Origin: Albugo candida
Lineage: Eukaryota; Oomycota; Peronosporomycetes; Albuginales
Reading direction: 5' to 3'
Assembly (NCBI GenBank): GCA_040437565.1
Contig: JBDOQK010000003.1
Coordinates: 310,001 to 374,000 of the forward strand
Length of the DNA stretch: 64,000 nt
How positions within the stretch are numbered: position 1 is the stretch's first letter; every line of letters begins with the position of its first letter. Shown in pieces: positions 46,878 through 58,170 of this stretch. The notes beneath the pieces were generated by a model. That model did not search any database and was not told the DNA's origin. It worked only from the letters and a program-made list of their open reading frames with translations. The position numbers and the translations under genes are program-made.

Positions 46878-49800
46878 GGGTCTAGTTGAAAGACATCCGA
46901 GCTCTTGCAAAAGTTCGTGTACTCCATCAGTAAAGAGATTTATCCCTTTTTATAATTTAATGTATCCATTTTTGTGATTATCATACTGCGGCATCTAGTC
47001 CATATTCCATGAATCTGAATGAAGTACTATTAAGGTCACCAGATTGGTCCGGGATCTCTCCAAGTAGAAGATAGTAAAGTAGTTTTACAAGAAGCAAACG
47101 GCAGTGGCATTGTCCGCAACCGCTACGCTTTTAATTATTTCCTCCCCGAGCCTGTTGAATTCCTCTTCTGGCATGATTATCAATATGTTGCGTTTCATTT
47201 CTCTCATGGAAGCTTTGTTCAATTTTATATTTTTTTCATGCTCACATAATCCTCCTTAGCTATCTACTTTTAATTCCCTTTCAATGTCGTCTTCTAGTGC
47301 GGTTTCCAGCTGCACCTAGCTTATTTGCTCCACTTTTGTCTTCGATATATTGATTGGAATATAGCACAATTACTACAGAATAGCAATCCTATTGATAAAA
47401 AACCCTACACGGAAATATGTCAAGAAATTGTTGCGTTGAGATCTACTCATTTGAGTTCTACTTGAGCTACGAGCGGCATAATAATGCTGCTCGATCCCTT
47501 GGTCGTTTGAGGTGAACTGTTTTAGCAGCCTCGAACCAATTTTTTGGAAGTGGAAAGCTTTGGCTAGCAGAGCGTTTCATTATACTTCTGCTAGGCTTCC
47601 ACTCCATATGTGCCGTCTCTTATAACCTGCGCGTGGCGACTGCTGTTTCACCCGCATATTCAAATGTTGAAAAATCGGGGCATTTGATTTCAGCGGGGTA
47701 CTTGACGCATCCAATGTATTTGGATCACGCAGATATTACATTCGTGTTTTGATTGAAATCGGATCAAAGAACCAATTGCTTTGTGGAACTTCCATCTTAG
47801 CTTCCATCCGCGATTCCTTCTATTTTTAAAACTAATTCACAACTACGGATGAGGACACCCGACATAATCTTCAGGTTTTGTATGAATTCAAACAATCAGA
47901 ACGATGCAAACTCAATTATATGCTCGTGATACAACTATCAGCAATGTACATTCTGGGCTCACCATCTTCTCGTCGGAAACAGACAGGTGCGAAACCAGGG
48001 TAGAAAGTAGCCGATGCGAGACATATCCGCAGGATCAGTTTTCAGACGCAAGGATCAGCGTTCAAGTACGTACAATGTGCATATCACCGTGATCAGTCCC
48101 ACAATATAGAATAGATTCATAATCGAGCGCGAGATTTCCGATCTTGGCTTGCAAAGGAGTTCTAGTGAATGCACAACTTACGTAAGTAGAGTCGAAGAAT
48201 TCTGAATCAAATTGAACGTGCACTCATATCAAAACTTATCTTTGTTTTTTATATGAGATCGCAGACATGCAGGGTTTGTTGTAGCATACTAGAGCGCTTC
48301 GACAAGAAAACAAGCATAAATGTGCGCAGCCATGAACGGCGTCCAGCATTAGGCATTCTGCTTTTTTAATTTGTGAAAATCAGTGACATGTTGAACGAGA
48401 CAGCGAATCGATGTATTATGCTCGCTTTTCAGCCAGCGTCATTTAGTCTTTGTATAGATCATGAGGTCAATGCACTTAATCGGATATTGCATCAACAGCC
48501 CATTATCATTTAGGCTATAAGTAGTACATTGAACTAAGTTGAAAGCACATATCTAACGGGCTGTGAATCGTCCGCTATTCGATGTGCCACTCTCCAATCG
48601 CAATGTCATTGAGCTGCATGTGTAGTCACAAGAACACCTTTAAAGTTCCACTTGCGCTCTATCTACCATCTTGTCTTCAATATTCTTTTCGTTTGATATT
48701 GCTACATGCGGCAGCAAGATCTTTGAAAAGAATGCTGTCTCAAAGCGATGCACGGGTGTATAAAATAATCTCATACCCAGTGTATATTGCAGTAGAACTC
48801 ATAACAACTCTGTATGGTCGTAAATGTCAGCGACCTGACTAACTACTGCTTTATTGATAATCGACCGGGCTGAAACTTACATGCAGCAATTTGTAGCCGT
48901 GTCAATATTGTGCATTGTTTCTCCTCCCTTTTGCGCTACACAGCGCTGTATCTCTTCAATGTAAGCAACACTTGCTGCTATGCCTAGAAGTCGTGATGCC
49001 AGTTTTGAAAGATCAGTGATATCAGAGAATAAAAGTGCGTAATTGATCGTGGCAGGTATTCTGATTCTAAGGAAAAGATTGAGTAGACTCAAATTCTATG
49101 TAGTCCCAACTTTATCATGACACACATGCCGAAGTGATCTATTTGGTTTGAGTTCTGATAGAGTAAAAGCCTCTTTGGTCCATGATGCCAGCTGAAGTCG
49201 ACAAATCTATCATCTCTCAAATCTGACTGGCACAGACAAGACAGCTTGTTCACTTACGAGAGCAAAGCCAAGATCAAGCTTGCACTGCTTCTGATACGAG
49301 GAAGAGAAATTCTGTGCCATCTGGTCCCGCCGTAGTGTTCTGGACCTGTGATATTCTTGGTCCGACGAGCACACTCGATAATACAGCATGATTATCTGTA
49401 GGGTATACAGCGGAAAAGAAAGTGGTAGTACCATACAACATTTCACTTGCGGACGCAACAGCGTCTCTCAAGCTGCAAAGTAATAAGCCCGAAGCTTCTT
49501 TGCTGACTTGATTGGTGCTTTGCTTCAAAGTGGTAATTCCAAATATATCTAGTTCCTCAAGGATGACATCAGCAGCAGAAATTTATAGCACAAAGATGTA
49601 TCTTGATAACTGATCGGACACTAGCTCTCATTCAGACGTACGACCATTTGACCAAGCCTCTAGGAGCACGATCCCCAAACTTCATCAATAGAAGAGAACC
49701 AAGCAGCCATCAATGATGGTGAGATGCAAAAAAACTGATGGCTCATGCTTTACCTAGTACCTTGTGGTGGATATATTACTCGCATCTTTTCCAGTAGCCC

Positions 49801-50176
49801 TGTTTTGCTATCTCTCCAGTATCTGGTTGTTATCTAAAACCCTTTCCAGATCTTTTTCTACTTGTATCTGTATCATTAAGGTATCTGCGTTTAAATCGAA
49901 CGACTGGCATAAAATAAATTTATTAATGCTTGGGTTTCACAATTCACACATGAATTTATATGCTTCCTGCGAAACCCGTCTACTCTTTTGCCTTATTTAC
50001 TACAACAGCTTCTAATTCGAGTTCATCGGTGATCCTCATGCTTGTGCAACATGAACAGATCGATTCATATTGTCCACGAAGAGCCAGGTCATCGTATGTA
50101 AACAGATAGTTTCGATACGTATGTGACTAGTCTGAATACTGTGTAGCCCACAACGATAGCGTAATGAAGAGGGTAT
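46878..50176. other. gene-poor stretch, fragmentary coding potential
   Basis: About 3.3 kb with no complete gene. At 49274-49560 the minus strand is open (TTLKQSTNQVSKEASGLLLC and onward), and at about 48890-49090 minus a piece reads NYALLFSDITDLSKLASRLL. The latter loosely resembles the start of a class III nucleotide cyclase domain. These may be exons of one decayed or poorly resolved minus-strand gene. An imperfect hairpin lies at 47545-47606. Nothing else recognised. Confidence 0.35.
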
Positions 50177-51843
50177 ATGTTTTCGCCGAATGGAAAGCAT
50201 ATTGCATCGGCCGCACCGTTCGGTCGATCGATCTTTCGATGTAAGCGATTGAATCTAATCGATCTCTCCCATCGTTTCGTATCACGCCCACAAAAACGAC
50301 GTCTTTTTACATTTCCATCGTACTCGCAGCCGCTTATCAAATCACATTCTGAGACCAAAGTGGTACCTTTTTCAGCCGACGAAATGTTCGATGTGGTCGC
50401 CGACGTCAATTCCTATAAAGAATTCCTTCCATTTTGTGTGGAATCACGAATTCTTCGAAAACCAAATGAAAATGTCATGGAAGCAATGCTTCGGATCGGA
50501 TTCAAGATATTTACAGAAGCGTATACTTCTCGTGTGATTATGAACAGGTGCGAATGGTCAAACTTGTGTCGAGGCCGCGAATTTTACTGTTGAGTTGATG
50601 GATAGACCGCATAAAATCAATATAAAATCTGTCGAGTCCCCAACATTCAAACGAATTGAGAGGTTTGAGATTGCGAGTGCAACTTTCATGCTCTGAATGA
50701 ATGTTTTCCGATAGCGAGTGGCGTTTCAAACAGCTGGATGATCCTTACTCGTGTCAAGTGCATTTTCGTGTCGTTTTTGAGGTGGCTTCTTTTCTCCACG
50801 CAAATGCGATCAAACTGTTTTTTGAAGATGTCGCGCGTACACAACTGAATGCTTTTATTGGGCGCGCTGGATGGAAATACAACAACGACCACGAAAGGAA
50901 TGAGGAGAAGCAGCGTCGAGAGCAAAATACCTTACTTAAAAGACAACTTGGGAGTAGCGAATTGCCTTCAAATGGTGCAACCTTTGGCTCTGAAGTGAAG
51001 AAAAATTCTCCGCATACTTTAGACGGACTTGTATCTATACAAAACGACGATGGTGCCAATCCAATTAAACGACCATCCCTGTCCAAACAAGCAATTGCAA
51101 GTATAAAAGCTACGATTTGTACGCGAGATTACGAGGTCTTGATGCATATTTTCGAAAAATATGCGGACGACAAAACTCGATTATACTTTGGGGGGTTTTG
51201 CAATGCTTGTCGATCACTTGGAGCTGATTATGAAACACTCAAGTCAATCAGTGAGGATACCGTATTAGCGGGTGCCGTTTTCTCAAGCTTTGAGACCAGC
51301 CGCGAAGTAAAAGACTGGCTAGACTTTGATGAGTTTGTCGTCGGTGTGTATCTACTAACAAAAGGCACAGTGGAAGAGAAAGCATTCAATCTCTTTCTGA
51401 CTGTTGACACCAGTCGAGATGGAAGGATTAGCAGAAAGGAGCTAGAAAACGCGATGCAGCGAAGAATCCACACCGTTCGAACAATTTTTCCAAAATTGTT
51501 GACTGATCAGGTTCATATGCAAATGCAACATGCTAACGTAACGAGTTTACCATCAACAGCGGAATCCATCATGTCGGAAGGCCTGAAACTGATCGAAACT
51601 TTAATGGAAGATATCGAAAAAGACATTCCGCTGGCCGTCAATCAGATATTCAGCAAGGCAGATCTTGATCGTGATGGATACATCACTGAGGACGAATGGC
51701 TTGTTGCATGGCAATCACATCCTGAATTAGTGGAATTGATGACCATTGACGGGATGCAGAAAATTGCTCAGTGGGCGTCCGTCGTGCAGCCTGACGAAAA
51801 CGAAGACTCCGCATTGGACACGAGGCTAACACATATCGATTAA
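50177..51843 (+). CDS. COQ10-type START protein fused to EF-hand domain
   Basis: Starts MFSPNGKHIASAAPFGRSIF; the first ~60 residues are basic with few acidic residues, as in mitochondrial presequences. A COQ10/polyketide-cyclase domain follows: TKVVPFSADEMFDVVADVNS, YKEFLPFCVESRIL and, after introns, EWRFKQLDDPYSCQVHFRVV with LFFEDVARTQLNAFIGRAGW. The exon containing the COQ10 C-terminus runs open to 51843 and encodes ~270 more residues. These include two canonical EF-hand loops, DTSRDGRISRKEL (about 51403) and DLDRDGYITEDEW (about 51660), plus a degenerate one. COQ10 binds ubiquinone and supports respiration; EF-hands bind calcium. The fusion lies inside one exon, so it is not a splicing guess. 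Introns between 50546 and 50698 are approximate. Confidence 0.78.
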
Positions 51844-51978
51844 TTGGATCAGAATAGATTGATATTTTGCAACAAACACTCGTCCATGTCTTAAAGCAGG
51901 GTACCGAGCAAAAAGAAAAGATTCAAGCGTTCAATCTGATTCATTACCAAAAGTGAACTTTTACAATGAAACAAAGTG

Positions 51979-54142
51979 CTAGTCTTGAGCTTGCTTCACT
52001 CGCCATTGCGTTATTTTGAGGTTTTGCAAGCGCATAATGCGACGGTAGAAAACCAAAAACCAGATGATCCCGAGCACACTGCAAATCACAGTCTCGACAT
52101 AGTATCCATCTTGGATGATTAAACACTCGCCTCCAGCATCTATACATGCTTGTCGTTCTCCTGCATCAGAACACGTTTTCGACCCAATTGATAAGATATC
52201 AGTGTGATTCGAGCCCCCAAGACACTCGCGTGTCGTCAGTTGATCCACAAATGCAAGACTCAGCGAATTCGGCCACTATAGAGAACATAAGATGTGAATG
52301 ATGGAACAATGATGCAGTCTCTACTCACCTTGGAACCAAGATTAGATATGGTATTGAGGAATGTCATATATGTGCCACCGATGGATGGATCACTGATTCG
52401 TGCGAAAAAGTTCATCTAAGCGATTTTTGCGTCAGAGGTTAAATCATCAATATCGCGCATTTCGTACCTGCGGTACAAACATCATATTTGCAGCGACTTC
52501 GTGCATGGCGCCACAGACCAGAATAAAAAGATAGTAGTAATAATGAACGCCTTCGTGTTGAGCCATAATTCTGGGCGTTAGATACACGATCAAAGCGTAT
52601 AGCAATCCCACACCAANNNNNNNNNNNNNNNNNNNNNNNNNNNNNNNNNNNNNNNNNNNNNNNNNNNNNNNNNNNNNNNNNNNNNNNNNNNNNNNNNNNN
52701 NNNNNNNNNNNNNNNNCAAGACACTCGCGTGTCGTCAGTTGATCCACAAATGCAAGACTCAGCGAATTCGGCCACTATAGAGAACATAAGATGTGAATGA
52801 TGGAACAATGATGCAGTCTCTACTCACCTTGGAACCAAGATTAGATATGGTATTGAGGAATGTCATATATGTGCCACCGATGGATGGATCACTGATTCGT
52901 GCGAAAAAGTTCATCTAAGCGATTTTTGCGTCAGAGGTTAAATCATCAATATCGCGCATTTCGTACCTGCGGTACAAACATCATATTTGCAGCGACTTCG
53001 TGCATGGCGCCACAGACCAGAATAAAAAGATAGTAGTAATAATGAACGCCTTCGTGTTGAGCCATAATTCTGGGCGTTAGATACACGATCAAAGCGTATA
53101 GCAATCCCACACCAAGACGCAGTTGGTAACCCCACATGAATAAGTTTAATGGCTTCTGTGGATCAATCAGCTTGCCTAAGAAAATTGGTATGATGATGCC
53201 CAAAGGCACCAGTATCGGGGATAGCAAAGCCAACTTTTCTTTTTTCAGTCCATATTCGACAAGTTTCAGTGATGCGACACTTTCAGCCGCAGCAAAGGCG
53301 ACTTTACTTGTCAGTAAAATGAGCGATAGTTGAAGCACGGAAGATAAACGCATTACTGATCCCATCTGCTTGTATGTCTCTTTGATACTCAGTCGTTGTT
53401 CTTCATCGTCCTGCTTCTCTTTCTTGAAAATCCACACTCCGATTGTCGTTACGAGCATGACCCATCCCCAAAAGCTCATAAAACCTGGCAATGTGACCAT
53501 ACCTTGATCTTGTGGAACACTTCGGAAATAAGCATTGCAAGTCGCGGGGTCATGAAACGCTAGAAAGCCAACGTACGCGGCAAAATAACCCAATGTTTGT
53601 CCTACCGAATTACAAGTGGAAGCATGACCCACATTTTCTGCAGAAAGCATAGTTAAAGCCCATCCATCCACAGCGATGTCTTGGGTCGCCATCATGAAAT
53701 ATAAGAGGAAGAAAAATGCAGTCAAAGCACCGACATGAGGTACGGAGTGTTCACCTTCACCCAACAGACTATCTGCGAAAAAGCTACCTCCAATCATCAA
53801 AGCTGCACAAATAAATTGAACGGGAATGAGCCAAGATTTTCGACGTCCAAAATGATGATGATAAGTGGAATCGACGATTGGCGCCCATAAAAGTTTGAGA
53901 CTGAATGGCCACGAGACGAGGCTGAAGGTTGCTTGATCCGAGTAGCTCACTTTCTCTTGCAATAAGAAGGGGATACTGGAGGAGAGGCCCATTGGGATAC
54001 CTTGCAGTGTGTACAATAAGAGCAATAAAGCCATCGAAGACCAATCACTGGAGCTTTTATTTGGTGGATTTATGGATGTACATGTTTCAGATGCACCAGC
54101 ATTGCTTTTTGTAACCTTGGAGGTCGCTCTCTTCTTTGCCAT
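51979..54142 (-). CDS. SLC33A1: acetyl-CoA transporter SLC33A1 family
   Basis: Starts MAKKRATSKVTKSNAGASET at 54142. A polytopic membrane protein follows, with YTLQGIPMGLSSSIPFLLQE, ATFSLVSWPFSLKLLWAPIV, FMMATQDIAVDGWALTML, CNSVGQTLGYFAAYVGFL and FVPQVRNARY. Downstream exons give FFARISDPSIGGTYMTFLNT, then ISNLGSK and a C-terminal part with CSDAGERQACIDAGGECL and a last membrane span (ICSVLGIIWFLVFYRRIM). The SDPSIGGTYMT motif is a hallmark of the ER/Golgi acetyl-CoA transporter SLC33A1. A 100-N gap (52617-52716) with 399 repeated flanking bases duplicates two exons in the assembly. About 12 membrane helices, consistent with the family. Confidence 0.88.
52218..53115. repeat. 100-N gap (52617-52716) flanked by a 399-base direct repeat
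   Basis: Bases 52218-52616 and 52717-53115 are identical and cover the same exons and intron of SLC33A1. Confidence 0.9.
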
Positions 54143-55445
54143 TTTTGGCCTTACGAAATGTCAACACGTATGTAAAATCGCTTGTACTATTATTGCTATT
54201 ATTAATAGTAAAATAGNNNNNNNNNNNNNNNNNNNNNNNNNNNNNNNNNNNNNNNNNNNNNNNNNNNNNNNNNNNNNNNNNNNNNNNNNNNNNNNNNNNN
54301 NNNNNNNNNNNNNNNNATTATTGCTATTATTAATAGTAAAATAGACCCTTTGGATATATCTGGTTCGCGAGGAGGCTATATATGTATTTTATGAGGCATT
54401 TGTCGAGCACATCAGCTTGTAGATTGAAGCAAACAGGTGCAAGCGATATGTAACTTCGCGTGGGACGGCCTACAATACAACGCATTTCAGGGGCAGTCGA
54501 CGAATCCACATAAAAATAATCGATGATACCGGAACCTATTATAAATCTCATTATCAAAGATGGAAATGTAGTCGCCATATCGGAATTCTTCTGGTGGAAG
54601 TGGAGTATGATGTCCTTACATCATAGTGTAATCACCAAGCATACGAGAAAAAAAAATACCAATAGCGCAGTGCGATTTTAGATTGAATCGATAGTTGCCG
54701 CCCTTGCACGTCGCAACCCTACCATTCCAATCAATGCGATACCGGATATTACAAAGTTACATGAGCCATACTCATTATGTATAGCAGTCAAAGTGAAGAC
54801 CTTGATTGGACTTGGTACACTCTTGAAACGATATGTAAACGCCTAGAAGCTAGTTTGGAATTGTGGATGTTCTCGATGATACTTCAGATGGACCTTCACT
54901 GATGCCACCATTTTTCACCTATATTGAGACCATTTCAGCATGGTCATTGATGCAGTTTTTTCTTCGATAGGTGAAAGTAATCAATTATCAGCTATAATGA
55001 TTGCTTCCTACGGAGATTACCTCGGGCAATGAAGAATATTGGCGCGCATCTTCATCTGCAAAGTGCACTTGCGTATCAGAATCAATTTATCGAGCTAGCA
55101 ATGTCGTGGGAACGTGCAATAGAATGAAAGTAGATCCATCGACAAACCAGTTCTCATACACGCGATCAACGCCTCCATCCGGCAACTTCTAGTAATGAGG
55201 TTGTATAATAATATCAAATCAACACGAAACACCACTTCACTACTCAAAATCGCCCTTGAACCCTCAGAAAGGGCTGCAATGCACTGGTCGATTCTACGGC
55301 ATCGCAATGAGAACATGAGACAAGAGAGTAGAGCTCTGTAACTAAATCAAATGTTACGGATGTGTAAGTCATTAAGTGATGAAACATCACATTCCCCAAT
55401 AGCTTTGGCAAGTCGATCGAAGGTAGCCGAAAGCATCAAATCAGG
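54143..55445. other. intergenic with assembly gap
   Basis: About 1.3 kb containing the 100-N gap at 54217-54316. A minus-strand open frame at 54330-54578 (MATTFPSLIMRFIIGSGIID) and a plus-strand one at 55001-55192 show no recognised motif. No other gene is supported. Confidence 0.4.
54189..54344. repeat. 100-N gap (54217-54316) flanked by a 28-base direct repeat
   Basis: Bases 54189-54216 and 54317-54344 are the same 28-base AT-rich sequence. Short and low-complexity, so weaker than the other gap repeats, but it fits the pattern. Confidence 0.75.
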
Positions 55446-56826
55446 ATGCGCCAAATGCAGAAAATTCCACCCTCAATATCCAATCAAAATAGTCTAAATG
55501 AAGAAACTTCATCGAAAGCGACCGCATCGCATTATCGGAACAATACTCTGATAATAACAAATCGTCTCGAACGAGCGCATCGAAGAGTTTTAGTGACTCA
55601 CCGATACTTTGTTCATCAGCATCTAATGCAAAAGCATGATTCAAAGAGATTTGACGACATTTCTGACAGTGTGATTCAATTGAAAGAGCTCAGCAGTCCC
55701 TCAACATCTTGTTGCCAGCACAAAGTTCTATTTGTCAAAGACGACTTGATCCATAATTCTGTCAGTGGAGATCAATCATTGAGATTGGAGGAAGATTCTT
55801 GCATAGAAGCTGAACCTATAAATCAAATCTCTCGTCGCATCGTCCAGAATATATCGTTTGTGACGGGCGCAAACGAATTGGATGATGTAAGCGGTTTTTG
55901 TTGCTGGTTTGAGTAATAATTTTTCAATCTGTACCTGATAGATTCTAACGTACAAAAATGAAAAAGTGTTGCAGGATTCCGTAGTGTTTGTGCATAGTCC
56001 GAACAAAGAACCAGCTTCTCCTTGCTCTCCTATCACACAATTGGAACTACCATGCAAGGAGGAAGAAGCTTTCTTGAGTGTGCATCCAGGCTTTACAACT
56101 ACGAAAGAAGTTGGTATGGTCGCTCAATGCTTAAAAAAAGCCCTTCATGTTTTGAATGGTCACATAACAAAGTCGGGTCCTTGGAACCTGAGCGTATTGT
56201 GCTTGTGTGCTGCAGAAAGTGTTCAATTTGGCATCAACTTTTTCCAAATAAAATCAACCGAAAAGATGTGCAGCGTGGAATTCGTACAGGAAATCGGAGA
56301 TGAATCCAAATTTGTATGCATTTCTGACTGGCTGCTCGACAACTGGGAGTATTTTGCGAGCGAATCGTGGGCAACTGTGGACGACGTAATGAATCTTCCA
56401 TTTGAGTGGACACAGTCACGTGAGAGTCGAAAGTTTGCAATCTCAGTCACTGAAGCCAAGACACTGATGAAAGAGCTGAATACGGATCTACATCCTGAAA
56501 CACTTTATGAGATTACACGCGAATTGAAAGACCACTGCCGCCATTCAGGTAATCGGGCACGATTCCTAGAGCAAGATCAGTCTGGATTTCTAAAAGGTAT
56601 CAAGTGGATGTTGCTGGATTCTGATGAGATTGCCCGGTTTGCGGTATTCATACTTTTGCAATTTGCAGAAGACATGGACAAAGACGATAACAAGGAGCTA
56701 TTCCAAACCACATATATGCAAAATACGTACAAGCTTGCGGTAAGCAGCCTTGCACAAAATGAAGACAGCGCATGGACACAAGATCTGGCCCGACAATTGT
56801 TGGCGTCCAATTTGTTTCGCCCGTAA
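55446..56826 (+). CDS. hypothetical protein, at least two exons
   Basis: Exon 1 from ATG 55446 (MRQMQKIPPSISNQNSLNEE) is Ser- and Gln-rich and ends FVTGANELDD at a GT donor. An AG acceptor at about 55975 leads to DSVVFVHSPNKEPASPCSP and a long open exon to 56826. The C-terminal ~230 residues are helical (VGMVAQCLKKALHVLNGHIT, LMKELNTDLHPETLYEITRE, FLKGIKWMLLDSDEIARFAV). No known motif recognised. The frame-preserving intron and long open exon support a real gene. Function unknown. Confidence 0.65.
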
Positions 56827-56993
56827 TCGCTCATTTGAAGCTCTATTGTTCGCAAGATAATCCACTGATCGAGTATTTTCGTAATGGATCACAAAAAAAC
56901 TCAATGCAGAAAAAAATTCCAAAATGACAAAATGACAAAAAAATGGATCAAAAAACGTATGCGGCACGGCGTACTCTAAAAAAAGAAGGCTTT

Positions 56994-58052
56994 TTAATCA
57001 TCTAATCCTTGGAAGAATGCGGGTCGACGGACCCAAGAACGAGTCATTACTTCGGTGTCAGTTGCAAGCCGAAAGCTACCGTCACCTTCTCGAATATATG
57101 TCGGATTCTTCGGCTTGGATATATCTTTCACAGCAATTTTCCATGTCGGAGGTGTTTCAAAAGACTTTTGAAAAGATTTCTGGAAAGCAAATTTCCTCTT
57201 CGTCGCGTAATTTTGCATCGCTGTCGCTTCTTTCGGGTACATCTGATCGCTCTGTGTATTCTTACCTAGTCGGCGGGTCAATGGAGGATATCCTTCAAAC
57301 TCATCGTTGAGGAAAAAAAAATCGGGATTTCGGAAAGCCTCCTCTTGCTCCACGCCAAGTAGAACCTTCATATCGTCCTCATCCTCCAATGCTTCTTCGT
57401 CTGATGATTTCACATCAACTTGACTCTGTCCTTCCGATTTGGTGACTTTTGCTGCTTTTTCTCTTGCATCGCGAACACGTTGTTTTAGCTCAGGAAGATC
57501 CATGCCTAATTCTTCGGTTCCTTTGAAATAAATGATGGCCTCAATTTGAGCCTTCGGAATGTTGAATGCACGTGCCAAATTGAGCGATGTCCATTTCATT
57601 GGATCTTCCAAGAATAATCGAATGACCTCGTCTTCGATATCCTCATCAATGGTGGGATCTCCGAGCTGCTCACGAAAAACTTCAGCCCATTCCACGCTGT
57701 CTTCATCTTCATAATCATCGTTGGAATCGTCGTCGTCATCTTCATCGTAATCATCATCATCCACTTCTTCCTCATCTTCTTCATCGTCGTTTTCATTCTC
57801 AAACATTCTATTACGACCTTTTCTATCTCCTTCATCGTCATCCAGAAGCGATGTGAAACGTGACGAGGAAGAATAATATTGTATTCTAATCCCACGATAT
57901 CCTATCAATTTGGATGGCAAGCACATAGGAGGTGCCACGGCCAATGAGGATGTTAAAAACAGATTTCGTTGATACCTCAAAGTGCGAATTTTCGCCATAC
58001 GGAACTGGCAAGAGGCTTCTATCGTGCGACACACTCGTGCTATCATTTTCAT
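56994..58052 (-). CDS. mitochondrial protein with acidic linker, EMR-like
   Basis: Single exon, 352 residues, ATG at 58052 (MKMIARVCRTIEASCQFRMA). The leader is basic with few acidic residues, fitting mitochondrial import. Residues about 87-128 are almost pure Asp/Glu (GAT/GAC-type runs). Then a conserved-looking segment reads EVIRLFLEDPMKWTSLNLAR and FNIPKAQIEAIIYFKG, resembling the Eukaryotic Mitochondrial Regulator family associated with mitoribosomes. The C-terminus is YIREGDGSFRLATDTEVMTR and WVRRPAFFQGLDD. Identification is moderate. The gene is intact and divergent from the mannosyltransferase. Confidence 0.65.
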   Translation of the reverse strand: MKMIARVCRTIEASCQFRMAKIRTLRYQRNLFLTSSLAVAPPMCLPSKLIGYRGIRIQYYSSSSRFTSLLDDDEGDRKGRNRMFENENDDEEDEEEVDDDDYDEDDDDDSNDDYEDEDSVEWAEVFREQLGDPTIDEDIEDEVIRLFLEDPMKWTSLNLARAFNIPKAQIEAIIYFKGTEELGMDLPELKQRVRDAREKAAKVTKSEGQSQVDVKSSDEEALEDEDDMKVLLGVEQEEAFRNPDFFFLNDEFEGYPPLTRRLGKNTQSDQMYPKEATAMQNYATKRKFAFQKSFQKSFETPPTWKIAVKDISKPKNPTYIREGDGSFRLATDTEVMTRSWVRRPAFFQGLDD

Positions 58053-58170
58053 GCCACTAATTCCAATCGCGAGATATTAATATTAATACCAGTAGTACCG
58101 ATCTATCGATTTGAACCAATGACATGAAAAATCATCGACAGGTCCGACAAAGTGACGCGAAACCGCAAGG

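Noticed and set aside
47545-47606. Imperfect hairpin as an RNA gene or transposon end
   Set aside because: Stem is short and interrupted; no partner copy or flanking duplication seen.
57690-57800. GAT/GAC simple repeat as a regulatory or satellite element
   Set aside because: It is codons for the Asp/Glu linker inside an intact protein.
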